In this document: positions 25,736 through 34,427 of the stretch, in pieces
Position numbering within the stretch: position 1 is the stretch's first letter
Layout: each line of letters starts with the position of its first letter
Source: Cupriavidus pauculus
GTDB lineage: Bacteria; Pseudomonadota; Gammaproteobacteria; Burkholderiales; Burkholderiaceae
NCBI RefSeq assembly: GCF_022179805.1
Contig: NZ_BPUO01000020.1
Coordinates: 44,887 to 108,886 of the forward strand
Reading direction: 5' to 3'
DNA length: 64,000 nt
Position numbers and translations under genes: made by a program
The notes under the pieces: generated by a model
The model's database searches: none
Told to the model about the DNA's origin: nothing
What the model saw: only the letters and a program-made list of their open reading frames with translations

Positions 25736-26386
25736 ATGAGCGATAACAACGATCCGCGCGGCAACAAGACGCCCGAGGTACCGGAGGCTGGCGACGCGCG
25801 CCAGGCCACCGCGGCCCGCGCCCGCGAGTACGAGGACCCGCACGAAAACCGCATACCGATTCCGCGCTACGTGCTGGTCATGATCGCGGTGCTGGTGGCT
25901 TGGGGCGCGTGGTACATCGCCACGGCCCCCATCGACCAGCCTTCCGCGTTGGGCGACCGCCGCACCGTGGCTGACCTGCAAGGCCAGCCGAAGGGCGCCG
26001 GCGGCGCCGTGGATGGCGCCGCCGTGTACCAGAGCCGCTGCGTGGCGTGCCATCAGGCAACGGGCCAGGGTTTGCCGGGCGTGTTCCCGCCGCTGGCCGG
26101 ATCGGAATGGGTGGCGGGCCCCGACACCAAGGTCGCCAGGATCGTGCTGCGCGGCGTGTCCGGCAAGCTGACCGTCAAGGGCACCGCCTATAACGGCGCC
26201 ATGCCGGCCTTTGCCGATCAGCTCAACGACGCGGAAATCGCCGCCGTGCTGACCCATGTGCGCAGCCAGTGGGGCAACACCGCGCCGCCGGTCAAGCCCG
26301 AGACCGTGGCGGCAGCCCGCGCCGACACGGCCGCCATGACGGGGCCATTCGATGGCGACGCCGCACTCGGCACGCCGGGTAGCTGA
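25736..26386 (+). CDS. Membrane-anchored monoheme cytochrome c (CcoP substitute)
   Basis: A 216-residue protein: a polar cytoplasmic N-terminus (about 1-43), one membrane helix (44-64), and one class I cytochrome c domain with CVACH at 102-106 and a probable ligand methionine in NGAMPAFADQ. It sits where a diheme CcoP would be in a normal ccoNOQP operon but has only one heme site, so electron entry differs from classical cbb3 oxidases. The 3' end overlaps the SCO gene by 35 bases. Confidence 0.87.
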   Translation: MSDNNDPRGNKTPEVPEAGDARQATAARAREYEDPHENRIPIPRYVLVMIAVLVAWGAWYIATAPIDQPSALGDRRTVADLQGQPKGAGGAVDGAAVYQSRCVACHQATGQGLPGVFPPLAGSEWVAGPDTKVARIVLRGVSGKLTVKGTAYNGAMPAFADQLNDAEIAAVLTHVRSQWGNTAPPVKPETVAAARADTAAMTGPFDGDAALGTPGS

Positions 26387-27029
26387 TCTCGGACCCTGGA
26401 TCGCACTGGTCGCCGCGCTGCTGGTGGGCGCGGCGGCTATCCACGCGCTGACCTACGGGCTGTCCGCCTGGACACTCGACCAGCGGCGCGAAGTCCGTAT
26501 CGCCCGCCAATCGCTGCACCTGCCGGCCATCGACGTGCACAGCCAGGACGGCCAGCGGGTGCGGCTCTTCGGTGGGCAGGGCGGGCAAGCCGGGCAGGGC
26601 AACCAGCCCGCCGTCTACATCGTCGATTTCATCTACACGCGGTGCCCCACGGTCTGCCGCGCGCTGGGCGCCGAGTTCGACCAGTTGTCGCGCCAGATCG
26701 ATGCCGACGGCATGGCCGGCCGCATCGGGCTGGTGTCGCTGTCATTCGACCCACGCGATACCGCTAGCGACCTGCGCGGCTATGCCACCACGTTCCACGC
26801 CCGCGCGCCGGGCTGGCTGGTGGCGTCGGCCGAATCTCCCGTCGACATGAACCGCCTGCTGGCCGACGCCGACGTGATCGCGCTGCCCGACGGGCTGGGC
26901 GGGTTCGAACACAACGGCGGGCTCCATATCGTCGATGCGCAGGGGCGGGTGCTAGCAGTGCGTGCACTGGAAGATTTTCGCGACGCCTACGCGCTGGCAC
27001 TGGCCCACGCACGCGGGAGCCAGCCATGA
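26352..27029 (+). CDS. SCO1/SenC family copper chaperone
   Basis: A 225-residue protein with one N-terminal membrane helix (about 14-36) and a thioredoxin-like domain facing the periplasm. The copper-binding CxxxC is TRCPTVC (Cys98 and Cys102), and the later histidine is in FEHNGGLHIVD. Sco/PrrC/SenC proteins deliver copper for oxidase assembly and are known to serve CuB insertion in cbb3 enzymes. It overlaps the cytochrome gene upstream and the membrane protein gene downstream (ATGA), so translation is coupled. Confidence 0.9.
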   Translation: MATPHSARRVADLGPWIALVAALLVGAAAIHALTYGLSAWTLDQRREVRIARQSLHLPAIDVHSQDGQRVRLFGGQGGQAGQGNQPAVYIVDFIYTRCPTVCRALGAEFDQLSRQIDADGMAGRIGLVSLSFDPRDTASDLRGYATTFHARAPGWLVASAESPVDMNRLLADADVIALPDGLGGFEHNGGLHIVDAQGRVLAVRALEDFRDAYALALAHARGSQP

Positions 27030-27718
27030 CCGGCGGGCGCTTTCAACGCGTGGCGCGACTGGCCTGCCTGTTGTGCCTGTTGCCGGCATTGCCGCCGCTG
27101 CGCAGCTTTTTCGAAGCCTCGATGGCCATGTTGATGCTGGGTCTTCTGCCGTGCCTGTTCGCGGCGGGCTGCCTGCTGCCTGCCTGGTTCCCGGCGCGGC
27201 GCCGTGCGCGTGTGCTGGTGCGGCTGCGTCCCTATGCGCTGGCGCTGCTGGTGGCGGCATCGCTGGCCTACGGCGTCTGGATGCTGCCGATCGCCATCGA
27301 CCTGTCCCGCATGTCCTGGCAGCTCGGCTTGATGCGCGACGTGTCGGCCGGCCTGGCGGGACTGGCCGCCGTGGCGGCCGTGCGCGTGGCGCCGTGGCCG
27401 CTGGTGTTGTTTTTTGGCGGCAACATGGTCTGGATGGGCCTGACTTTTGGCATGCTGTTCGTCGATGCGCAAACGCGACTTTGCGCCAATTACCTGCTGG
27501 GGGATCAGCGCCTGGCCGGCGCCGGGCTGATGGCCTGGTCGCTGGGGCTGGGCACGTGGCTGCTGGTCTGGGCGGCCCGGCGGGCGGAGGCGATTCCCAC
27601 CGCTTCCAGAAAAACAAAAAAGAGGATCGGACTAAAGAATGTCGGCGGCCTGCCGATAAACGCGGCCAACGACGGGCATCGAAGTATCGATCCTGACAAG
27701 CATAAAAAAGGGGCCTGA
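27026..27718 (+). CDS. Multi-pass membrane protein of unknown function in the oxidase operon
   Basis: A 230-residue protein with about five to six hydrophobic segments and a lysine-rich tail after residue 195. I do not recognise a named family; there is a faint general resemblance to small oxidase-assembly membrane proteins but no diagnostic motif. One possible clue is AGCLLPAWF with a cysteine in a membrane segment. It is the last gene of the oxidase operon, overlapping the SCO gene by four bases, and a weak terminator follows. An assembly or copper/heme handling role is a guess from position. Confidence 0.7.
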   Translation: MTGGRFQRVARLACLLCLLPALPPLRSFFEASMAMLMLGLLPCLFAAGCLLPAWFPARRRARVLVRLRPYALALLVAASLAYGVWMLPIAIDLSRMSWQLGLMRDVSAGLAGLAAVAAVRVAPWPLVLFFGGNMVWMGLTFGMLFVDAQTRLCANYLLGDQRLAGAGLMAWSLGLGTWLLVWAARRAEAIPTASRKTKKRIGLKNVGGLPINAANDGHRSIDPDKHKKGA

Positions 27719-27731
27719 ACAGAGCCCCGTT
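27710..27731 (+). terminator. Probable terminator of the oxidase operon
   Basis: GGGGC (27710-27714) and GCCCC (27724-27728) form a short stem preceded by an A-run and followed by GTTT. It overlaps the last codons of the membrane protein gene. The stem is short and the T-run brief. Confidence 0.5.
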
Positions 27732-27782
27732 TGACCGGTCACGCGCGGCACGGGCTGTGCGGGCCATTTGATAGGGGCGAGT

Positions 27783-28970
27783 GTGCTGAGAAGAATCAAG
27801 GCGGAACAGCTGCAGATTGGCATGTTCGTGGCAAGGCTGGGCGGGCCGTGGATCAACCACCCGTTCTGGCGGTCGCGCTTCCTGGTCACCAGCGACGAGC
27901 AGGTGGAACAGATCCAGGGCGCCAGCGTGCAGGACGTCTGGATCGACATCCTCAAGGGCAAGAACCTGCCAACGCCGGCCGCGCCCGAGGCGCTGGAGGC
28001 CGAGGCCGCCGACACGCCGGAGTCGAGCTTCGAGGACGAACTCGAACGCGCGCGCGAGCTGATCAAGACCGGCCGCGTGCTGATCGGCAACCTGTTCAAC
28101 GACGTGCGCATGGGCCGCGCGCTGGAAACCAACGGCGCGCTGCTGCTGGTGGATTCGGCGTCCACGTCGCTGTCACGCCATTCGCAGGCGCTGCTGGCCA
28201 TGGCGCGGCTCAAGGTCAAGGACGACTACACCTACCTGCATTCCTTCTCGGTCTGCGCGCTGATGATCGCGGTGGGCCGCAACCTGAAGCTGCCCGACGG
28301 CGAGGTGCGCGAGCTGGGGCTGGCGGGGCTGGTGCACGACATCGGCAAGCTGACGCTGCCCGAGTCGATGCTGATGAAGAGTGGCGATCTGTCTCCGGCG
28401 GAAGAGGAGCAGATGCGGCGCCACCCGTCGGCCGGCTACCGCATCCTGAACGAGGCGCGGCTTTACACCAACATCCCGCTCGACGTCTGCGTGCACCACC
28501 ATGAGCGCGTGGACGGACGCGGCTATCCGTTCGGGCTGCTGGAGCACGAGATCAGCGTGCACGCCAAGATTGCCGCCATCTGCGACACCTACGATTCGCT
28601 GACCTCGCCGCGCCCGAACCACCAGGCGTGGTCGCCGGCGCGCGCCATGGAATACATCGCGGTGCGCGTCGACACGCTGTTCGACCGCCGCGTGTTCAAG
28701 GCGTTTACGCGCACCATCGGCATCTACCCGCTGGGCACCGTGCTGCGGCTGCGCTCGGGCCGGCTGGCCGTGGTGTGCGGGCAGAACGACGGCGAACCGC
28801 TGCAGCCACGCGTGATGGTGTTCTACTCGGTGCCCGATTCCCGGGCGCTGCCGCCCGAGGTGCTGGACCTGCGGCAGGGCGAGGACAGCGTGATCGCGTT
28901 CGAAGATGCCCGCCAGTGGGGCTTCAGCGACGAGCAGCTCATGGCGATGTACGCGCCCCACGCGCAATAG
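27783..28970 (+). CDS. HD-GYP domain c-di-GMP phosphodiesterase with DUF3391
   Basis: A 395-residue cytoplasmic protein. An N-terminal DUF3391 domain (about residues 1-130, LRRIKAEQLQIGMFVARLGG) is followed by an HD-GYP domain with intact motifs: VHDIGKLTLPE, CVHHHERVDGRGYP and ICDTYDSLTS. It should hydrolyse cyclic di-GMP. I chose the GTG at 27783, which follows a GGGG purine stretch; an in-frame TTG at 27768 is the other option. It stands alone between the oxidase operon and the MscS gene. A PilZ protein is also encoded in the window, though not adjacent. Confidence 0.9.
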   Translation: MLRRIKAEQLQIGMFVARLGGPWINHPFWRSRFLVTSDEQVEQIQGASVQDVWIDILKGKNLPTPAAPEALEAEAADTPESSFEDELERARELIKTGRVLIGNLFNDVRMGRALETNGALLLVDSASTSLSRHSQALLAMARLKVKDDYTYLHSFSVCALMIAVGRNLKLPDGEVRELGLAGLVHDIGKLTLPESMLMKSGDLSPAEEEQMRRHPSAGYRILNEARLYTNIPLDVCVHHHERVDGRGYPFGLLEHEISVHAKIAAICDTYDSLTSPRPNHQAWSPARAMEYIAVRVDTLFDRRVFKAFTRTIGIYPLGTVLRLRSGRLAVVCGQNDGEPLQPRVMVFYSVPDSRALPPEVLDLRQGEDSVIAFEDARQWGFSDEQLMAMYAPHAQ

Positions 28971-29085
28971 CCGCAAGCCCGGGGAATCGTCTGAATTTGT
29001 CGTTGGCGGCAATGGTTTGGTGGCGGCGGGGCGCATGGCTAGTAGACTTGTGGTCTGTCCGTCCCCGCACCATTGCATTACCTTC

Positions 29086-30426
29086 ATGACATTTGACGCC
29101 CTGCTGGACCTGTTCCAGCAACGTATTCCCGCCCATCCCTGGGCCCAGATCTCGCTGTATGTACTGGCGCTGGTGGTGATCGCCGTGCTGGCCCAGTGGC
29201 TGGTGGCCCGCGTGGTGGGCCGGGTGGTCTATCGCGTGCTGAGCCTTTCGGGCAACCGCGAATGGGCCGCCGCGCTGATGCGCCATCGCACCTACCGCCG
29301 GCTCGGCTATGCGGTCTTCCTGGCCGTGATCGCGGTCGGTATCAGCCAGGTGCCCGACCTGGGCAAATTCTCGATCCTGATCGAACGGCTGGCGCATGCC
29401 GGCACCTGGGTCAGCGTCTTCCTGATGCTGTCCGGCGTGCTGGCGGCCTGGCAAAGCGTGTTCGCCAACAGCCGGCGCGCGCAGACGCGGTCGATCAAGG
29501 GCTATGTGCAGATCGCACAACTGGCGCTGTGGCTGGTCTGCGGCGTGCTGGTGCTGTCGATCCTGATCGACCGCTCGCCGCTATGGATGCTGTCAGGTAT
29601 CGGCGCGTTGTCGGCGGTGCTGCTGCTGGTGTTCAAGGACACGCTGCTGTCGCTGGTGGCCAGCACGCAGCTCACGTCGAACGACATGCTGCGCATCGGC
29701 GACTGGATCGAGATGCCGCAGTCCAACGCCGACGGCTTCGTGATGGACATCGCGCTGCATACGGTCAAGGTCAAGAACTGGGACAACACCGTGACCACGG
29801 TGCCCACGTACAAGCTGTTTTCCGAGAGCTACCGCAACTACCGGCATATGTTCGAGTCGGGCGCGCGCCGTATCAAGCGCACGCTGCGCATCGACGCGTC
29901 GACGGTGCGGTTTCTCGATGACGAAGAGGTGAGGGCGCTGATGCGCTTCCGGCTGCTGCACGACTACCTGGAGGTCAAGCAACAGGAAGTGGAGCAGACC
30001 AACCGCGTGCTGCTGGGCGAGAACACCGACCCCGTGAACCGCCGCCGGCTGACCAACCTGGGCACATTCCGCGCCTACGGCATCGCGTTCCTGCGCGCGC
30101 ATCCCGATATCCACCAGGACCTGCTGCTGAACCTGCGCATGATGGAGCCCGACTCGCAGGGCATTCCGATCGAGGTCTACTGCTTCAGCAACCGTACTGG
30201 CTGGACGGACTACGAGCGCATCCAGGGCGACATCTTCGACCACCTGTTTGCGATCCTGCCGGAGTTGGGTCTCAGGCTGTACCAGGCGCCATCGGGCGCG
30301 GATCTGGCGGGGGTGCGGGAGAATTCGATGCGCGGCGCACAGGCGGCGCTGGCTGCGGCGGCGATGGATTCGGGGGCGCGGGAACCGACGCAGGTGCAGA
30401 CGGATCGGGCGGATCGGATTGCTTGA
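29086..30426 (+). CDS. Mechanosensitive ion channel, MscS family (YbdG-like)
   Basis: A 446-residue channel with about five membrane segments, then the pore-lining helix and MscS beta domain (LLLVFKDTLLSLVASTQL, then MLRIGDWIEMP and TVPTYKLFSESYRNY). Length and a long C-terminal cytoplasmic domain fit the YbdG/MscM subgroup, which responds to osmotic down-shock. The start at 29086 begins MTFDALLDLFQQ; an upstream open frame overlaps the HD-GYP gene. The last 40 residues are alanine/arginine-rich and poorly conserved. Confidence 0.9.
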   Translation: MTFDALLDLFQQRIPAHPWAQISLYVLALVVIAVLAQWLVARVVGRVVYRVLSLSGNREWAAALMRHRTYRRLGYAVFLAVIAVGISQVPDLGKFSILIERLAHAGTWVSVFLMLSGVLAAWQSVFANSRRAQTRSIKGYVQIAQLALWLVCGVLVLSILIDRSPLWMLSGIGALSAVLLLVFKDTLLSLVASTQLTSNDMLRIGDWIEMPQSNADGFVMDIALHTVKVKNWDNTVTTVPTYKLFSESYRNYRHMFESGARRIKRTLRIDASTVRFLDDEEVRALMRFRLLHDYLEVKQQEVEQTNRVLLGENTDPVNRRRLTNLGTFRAYGIAFLRAHPDIHQDLLLNLRMMEPDSQGIPIEVYCFSNRTGWTDYERIQGDIFDHLFAILPELGLRLYQAPSGADLAGVRENSMRGAQAALAAAAMDSGAREPTQVQTDRADRIA

Positions 30427-30455
30427 GGCTTTCCCGCTTCGCTTGTTTTGATTTT

Positions 30456-30582
30456 CTCCCCTCTCCCGCAAGGCGGGAGAGGGGCAGGGGGTGAGGGCAC
30501 GGCAGTTCAAATTGCCGGTATCGCGTCTTGAGGCGCTGGCCCTCACCCCCAACCCCTCTCCCACGACGTGGGAGAGGGGAGC
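30456..30582. repeat. Dispersed palindromic repeat, copy downstream of purT
   Basis: Hairpin 1 (about 30456-30484, CCCCTCTCCCGC/GCGGGAGAGGGG) and hairpin 2 (30553-30579, CCCCTCTCCCAC/GTGGGAGAGGGG) enclose GGTGAGGGC...GCCCTCACC, which can pair. The inner 50 bases, including CAGTTCAAATTGC and TCGCGTCTTGAGGCGCTGG, are nearly the same as in the copy at 31876. It lies between the convergent MscS and purT genes. Confidence 0.88.
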
Positions 30583-30607
30583 AAACAATCAGTTGGCAAG
30601 CAACGAT

Positions 30608-31810
30608 TTACGCCTTGCGCGGCTTCACCTTCCCAGCCGATTCCTTTGCGCGGGCACGCGCCGTATCCACATCCGCCGCATACGCCAGTGCCACACCCAT
30701 GCGGCGCTTGGTGAACGACTCGGGCTTGCCGAACAGGCGCAGCTCGGTTTGCGGCACGCGCAGCGCTTCGTCCACGCCGTCGAACACGATGCCTTCGGCG
30801 TCCACACCACCGTAGATCACGGCGCTGGCGCCGGGGGCGCGCAGGCTGGTGTCCACCGGCAGGCCCAGGATGGCGCGGGCGTGCAGTTCGAATTCGTTCT
30901 GCCACTGCGTGATCATCGTCACCATGCCGGTGTCGTGCGGACGCGGGCTGACTTCGCTGAACCAGACCTGCTCGCCCTTGACGAACAGTTCCACGCCAAA
31001 CAGGCCCTGGCCGCCCAGGTCGGCCGTGACGGCGCGGGCGATGTGCTGGGCGGTTTCCAGCGCCTTCGGGTGCATCGGATGCGGCTGCCAGCTTTCCACG
31101 TAGTCACCAGCCACCTGCACGTGGCCAATCGGCTCGCAGAATTGCGTGCCGACCTGGCCATCGGCGCCCATCGCGCGCACGGTCAGCAGCGTGATTTCAT
31201 AGTCGAAATCGATGAAGCCTTCCACGATGATGCGGCCATGGCTGACCCGGCCGCCAGCCATTGCGTAGTCCCAGGCTGCCTTGACGCCCTCGGGGCCGTC
31301 GATCTTGCTCTGGCCCTTGCCCGAGCTGCTCATGACGGGCTTGACCACGCACGGATAGCCGATGCCGCCGTCGATGGCGGCCTGCAGCTCTTCGAGCGAA
31401 TCGCAGAACTTGTACGGGCTGGTGGGCAGGCCCAGCGTCTCGGCGGCCAGGCGGCGGATGCCTTCGCGGTCCATCGTCAGGCGGGCGGCGCGGGCGGTCG
31501 GGATCACGCGGACCACGCCAGCGGCTTCCAGCGCTTCGAGCATCGGCGTGGCGATGGCTTCGATCTCGGGCACCACCAGGTCGGGGCGTTCGGCCTCGAT
31601 CAGCGCCTTGAGCTGTTCACCGTCGCTCATCGTGATGGTGCGCGCGTGATGGGCCACCTGTTGGCCGGGCGCATTCTCGTAGCGGTCCACGGCGATGGTT
31701 TCCACACCCAGGCGCTGCAGCGCGATCAGCACTTCCTTGCCAAGCTCGCCCGAGCCCAGCAGCATCACTTTGGTGGCGGACGGAGAAAGAGGGGTTCCAA
31801 GGGTGGTCAT
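30608..31810 (-). CDS. purT: Formate-dependent phosphoribosylglycinamide formyltransferase
   Basis: A 400-residue ATP-grasp enzyme of purine synthesis that makes formyl-GAR from GAR, formate and ATP. The start GTPLSPSATKVMLLGSGELG and the PVMSSSGKGQSKIDG, EGFIDFDYEITLLTVRA and FSEVSPRPHDTGMVT segments are typical of PurT and distinguish it from PurK. The start at 31810 matches the family; a frame reaching 31852 adds 14 residues. The gene is bracketed by two copies of the palindromic repeat. Confidence 0.95.
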   Translation of the reverse strand: MTTLGTPLSPSATKVMLLGSGELGKEVLIALQRLGVETIAVDRYENAPGQQVAHHARTITMSDGEQLKALIEAERPDLVVPEIEAIATPMLEALEAAGVVRVIPTARAARLTMDREGIRRLAAETLGLPTSPYKFCDSLEELQAAIDGGIGYPCVVKPVMSSSGKGQSKIDGPEGVKAAWDYAMAGGRVSHGRIIVEGFIDFDYEITLLTVRAMGADGQVGTQFCEPIGHVQVAGDYVESWQPHPMHPKALETAQHIARAVTADLGGQGLFGVELFVKGEQVWFSEVSPRPHDTGMVTMITQWQNEFELHARAILGLPVDTSLRAPGASAVIYGGVDAEGIVFDGVDEALRVPQTELRLFGKPESFTKRRMGVALAYAADVDTARARAKESAGKVKPRKA

Positions 31811-31875
31811 GGCGGGGGCTCGCGGCAGGAAGAAAAGACGCGATTGTAGCAAGGAGCCCGGCCAGTTTTGTCGGT

Positions 31876-31998
31876 TGCTCCCCTCTCCCGCAAGGCGGGA
31901 GAGGGGCGGGGGTGAGGGCGCGGCGGTTCAAATTGCGATCGTCGCGTCTTGATGCGCTGGCCCTCACCCCCAGCCCCTCTCCCGGAGGGAGAGGGGAG
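31876..31998. repeat. Dispersed palindromic repeat, copy upstream of purT
   Basis: Two hairpins with the CCCCTCTCCCG core (31878-31905 and about 31974-31997, the second with a shortened loop) enclose GGTGAGGGCG and GGCCCTCACCCC. The inner sequence closely matches the copy at 30456, including GGTTCAAATTGC and GTCGCGTCTTGATGCGCTGG. Both copies have the same orientation. It lies in the purT promoter side, so it may sit in the leader. Confidence 0.88.
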
Positions 31999-32010
31999 AA
32001 CTACAAACAG

Positions 32011-32033
32011 CGATCAAACGATCAAACGATCAA
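32011..32033. repeat. Short tandem repeat CGATCAAA
   Basis: Two full and one nearly complete 8-base units, CGATCAAA. The last one overlaps the stop codon of the siderophore receptor gene. It could be a slippage site, but it lies at the gene end, so any length change would affect little. Confidence 0.8.
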
Positions 32034-34210
32034 TACGAGATCTTCGCGCTCAGGCTGATGGCACGCGGGTCGGCCGGCTGGATGTAGTTTTCGTACTGGA
32101 AGCCCCAGTAGCGCTTGTTGGTCAGGTTGGTCAGCGCCGCGCGCAGCGTCAGTTCCTTGCCGGCCACGCGGGTGTTGTACGTGGCGCCCAGGTTGAACAC
32201 CGTGTAGCCGCCCAGCGTCAGGTCGCCTGCCGCGCGGGCCTTGGTGGTGCCGGTGTACTTGCCGTCGACGCCAACCTTCAGGCCCGGCACGTAGGGCACG
32301 CGGTAGGCCAGGCGGCCGGTCATGATGAAGTTCGGTGCGCCAGCCACGCGGTTGCCGATGTTCTCGGCGCCCTTGCTGTACTCGCTGTCCAGGTACATCG
32401 CGCTGCCGCCCACTTCCCACTGCGAACCGAAGCGCGTGGAGCCTGCCACTTCCAGGCCCTGGTAGATCGACTGGCCGTCCTGCACGAACGTCGGCAGGGC
32501 GTTGGCGCCGTTCGACTGGCTGAACTCGCTGCGGCGTTCGATGCGGAACAGGGCGGCCGTGGCGTTCCACTGGCCCTGGTCGGTCTTCACGCCCACTTCG
32601 TACTGGCGGCTCTTGGCCGGCGTCAGGCCCTGGCCCGCGTTGGCGTACGACGTGCCGACGATGCCGCCGCCGTCGAACGACTCCACGTAGCTGGTGTAGA
32701 ACGTGGTGGTGGCCCACGGCTTGTACATCAGCGCGGCGGTGGGGGTCAGCAGGCCGTTCTTGGTGTAGCTGGTGTCGCCCACGCCGCCAACGGTGTAGCT
32801 GTTCTGCTCGAAGTTCGTCACGCGCAGGCCAGCCAGCACCGACCACTGGTCGTTGAAGTGCATCGTGTCGCTGACGAAGGCGGCCTTCTGCGTGGTGTCG
32901 CCGGCGCGGTACTTGGTGAAGCCGGTCTGGCTCCAGTACAGGTTGGTGTACGGCGCGTTGATGTTGCCGTCGGCCAGTTGCGTGTAGACCGAGTTGGTGC
33001 TGTAGCGGTCGATCTGCTTCTGCCAGCTCAGGCCAGCCACCAGCTCATGGCGGAACGGGCCGGTGCGGAACTTGCCCTCGACCATCGTCGTCCAGTTGCT
33101 GAACTGCTGGCTCTCGGCGCCGTCGTAGCGGAAGTCGGTGTAGTCGCCGGCCGCATTGGACAGGAACAGCGTGGTCTCGTTACGGCTGCGCGACTGCTTG
33201 CTGAAGCTGTAGATCGTGCTGACCGTCCAGTCCTGGTTCAGGTTGTAGCGCAGACCGGTCTGGTAGACCTGCAGGTTCGAATAGAAATGCGCGTCGTTGT
33301 TGGCCAGCAGGCCGCCACGGCCGTTGATCACGCCGGGGATCTGGCCGTTGGTGGGCAGGCCACCAACGTAGAACGACGGCGTGGCGCCCCAGGTATTGCG
33401 GTCCTGGTAGATGCCGTCGAACGTCCAGGTCAGGTCGCGCGTGATGCGTGCATCCAGGCCCAGCGACACCGAATTGCGGTTGATGCCCACGGCGTTGGCC
33501 GGCTTGCCTTCTTCGTGCGTCACGTTCAGGCGGTAGCCGAACATGTTGTCGGGGCCGGCACGGCCGCCCAGGTCGACGTGCTCGGTCCAGACGTGCGAGC
33601 TGCGATAGCCCAGTTCCACGCTGGCTGTGAACTGGTCTGTCGGCTTCTTGGTGACGTAGTTGATGGTGCCGCCGGGGTTGCCAAAGCCGTACATGAAGCC
33701 CGACGCGCCCTTGAGCAGTTCCACCTGTTCAAGCTGGTCGTACGGCAGGGTCAGGCCGTAGCTGATGAACGGCATGCCGTTGATCTTGTACGCGTTGCGC
33801 CAGTCCAGTTGCAGGCCGCGCACCGTGGTGTAGGCCGCCCAGGCATTGTTGCCGTTGCTGTTGTCCGAGACCGAGGCGTCGTTGAAGAACACGTCGCCGA
33901 TCTTGGTCACCTGGCGGTCGGCCAGGTCTTCGCCGCTGACCACGACGGTGGAAAACGGCGTGTCGAGCTGCGACTTGCTGCCCAGCGCGCCGCCCGATGC
34001 CTTTTTCTGCAGTTGCGGGCCGATATCCACGTCCTGCTTGGCGCTCACGGTCACCGAGGGCAGCGACTGGTCCGCAGGGGCGGTCTGGGCCAGGACGGTT
34101 CCGCACAGCGGAAAACCGGCCAGGACGGCCATGCGGGCAAAGGCGGCGAGGGGACGGACGCGCGAAGGCGCGTGTTGCCGGCGGGATGCCGGCGACTGGC
34201 AGGACGTCAT
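32030..34210 (-). CDS. TonB-dependent siderophore receptor
   Basis: A 726-residue outer-membrane receptor of the FhuA/FpvA type. A long basic N-terminus and hydrophobic segment (about residues 20-42, ending GTVLAQ) form the signal peptide. The plug domain follows, starting SLPSVTVSAKQD with VELLKGASGFMYGFGNPGG, then a 22-strand barrel ending in LSAKISY. There is no N-terminal signalling (STN) domain, so it does not couple to an ECF sigma factor. Tyrosine replaces the more common terminal phenylalanine. A Fur-box-like palindrome lies 31 bases before the ATG, implying iron repression. No siderophore synthesis genes are adjacent. Confidence 0.93.
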   Translation of the reverse strand: MTSCQSPASRRQHAPSRVRPLAAFARMAVLAGFPLCGTVLAQTAPADQSLPSVTVSAKQDVDIGPQLQKKASGGALGSKSQLDTPFSTVVVSGEDLADRQVTKIGDVFFNDASVSDNSNGNNAWAAYTTVRGLQLDWRNAYKINGMPFISYGLTLPYDQLEQVELLKGASGFMYGFGNPGGTINYVTKKPTDQFTASVELGYRSSHVWTEHVDLGGRAGPDNMFGYRLNVTHEEGKPANAVGINRNSVSLGLDARITRDLTWTFDGIYQDRNTWGATPSFYVGGLPTNGQIPGVINGRGGLLANNDAHFYSNLQVYQTGLRYNLNQDWTVSTIYSFSKQSRSRNETTLFLSNAAGDYTDFRYDGAESQQFSNWTTMVEGKFRTGPFRHELVAGLSWQKQIDRYSTNSVYTQLADGNINAPYTNLYWSQTGFTKYRAGDTTQKAAFVSDTMHFNDQWSVLAGLRVTNFEQNSYTVGGVGDTSYTKNGLLTPTAALMYKPWATTTFYTSYVESFDGGGIVGTSYANAGQGLTPAKSRQYEVGVKTDQGQWNATAALFRIERRSEFSQSNGANALPTFVQDGQSIYQGLEVAGSTRFGSQWEVGGSAMYLDSEYSKGAENIGNRVAGAPNFIMTGRLAYRVPYVPGLKVGVDGKYTGTTKARAAGDLTLGGYTVFNLGATYNTRVAGKELTLRAALTNLTNKRYWGFQYENYIQPADPRAISLSAKISY

Positions 34211-34240
34211 GATGCGGATTGGCTCGTAAATAAGAATGTA

Positions 34241-34271
34241 AACAGTAATGCGAACTACTCGCATTACTGTT
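34241..34271 (-). promoter_or_regulatory. Fur-box-like operator of the siderophore receptor
   Basis: A perfect 13-bp inverted repeat, AACAGTAATGCGA (34241-34253) and TCGCATTACTGTT (34259-34271), with a 5-base spacer. Its core 34247-34265, AATGCGAAC-T-ACTCGCATT, fits the 19-bp 9-1-9 Fur pattern known as AATGAGAAT-N-ATTCTCATT with a few changes. Placement just upstream of a TonB siderophore receptor supports iron control. Confidence 0.7.
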
Positions 34272-34427
34272 CGAAGGGCGAATGATGCGAGCCAGCCCTT
34301 ATGCCGTCAAGGGCTCAGGCCGCCAATTGGCAGGAAATCCGGGGTTTCTTGTCATATTTCCAACATGTATCCGAATGTCTGCCAACCGGACAAAGTTGGA
34401 CGCCGGGGTGGGCGCCGAGGTGGGCAG

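Noticed and set aside
30456..31998. Repeats around purT as a CRISPR array
   Set aside because: There are only two units 1.4 kb apart, each an imperfect double hairpin of about 125 bases, without regular spacers or cas genes.
31949..34285. A 778-codon open frame antisense to the siderophore receptor
   Set aside because: Valine/alanine/arginine/histidine-rich composition without any motif, exactly opposite a well-supported receptor gene. Long antisense frames are expected in GC-rich DNA.
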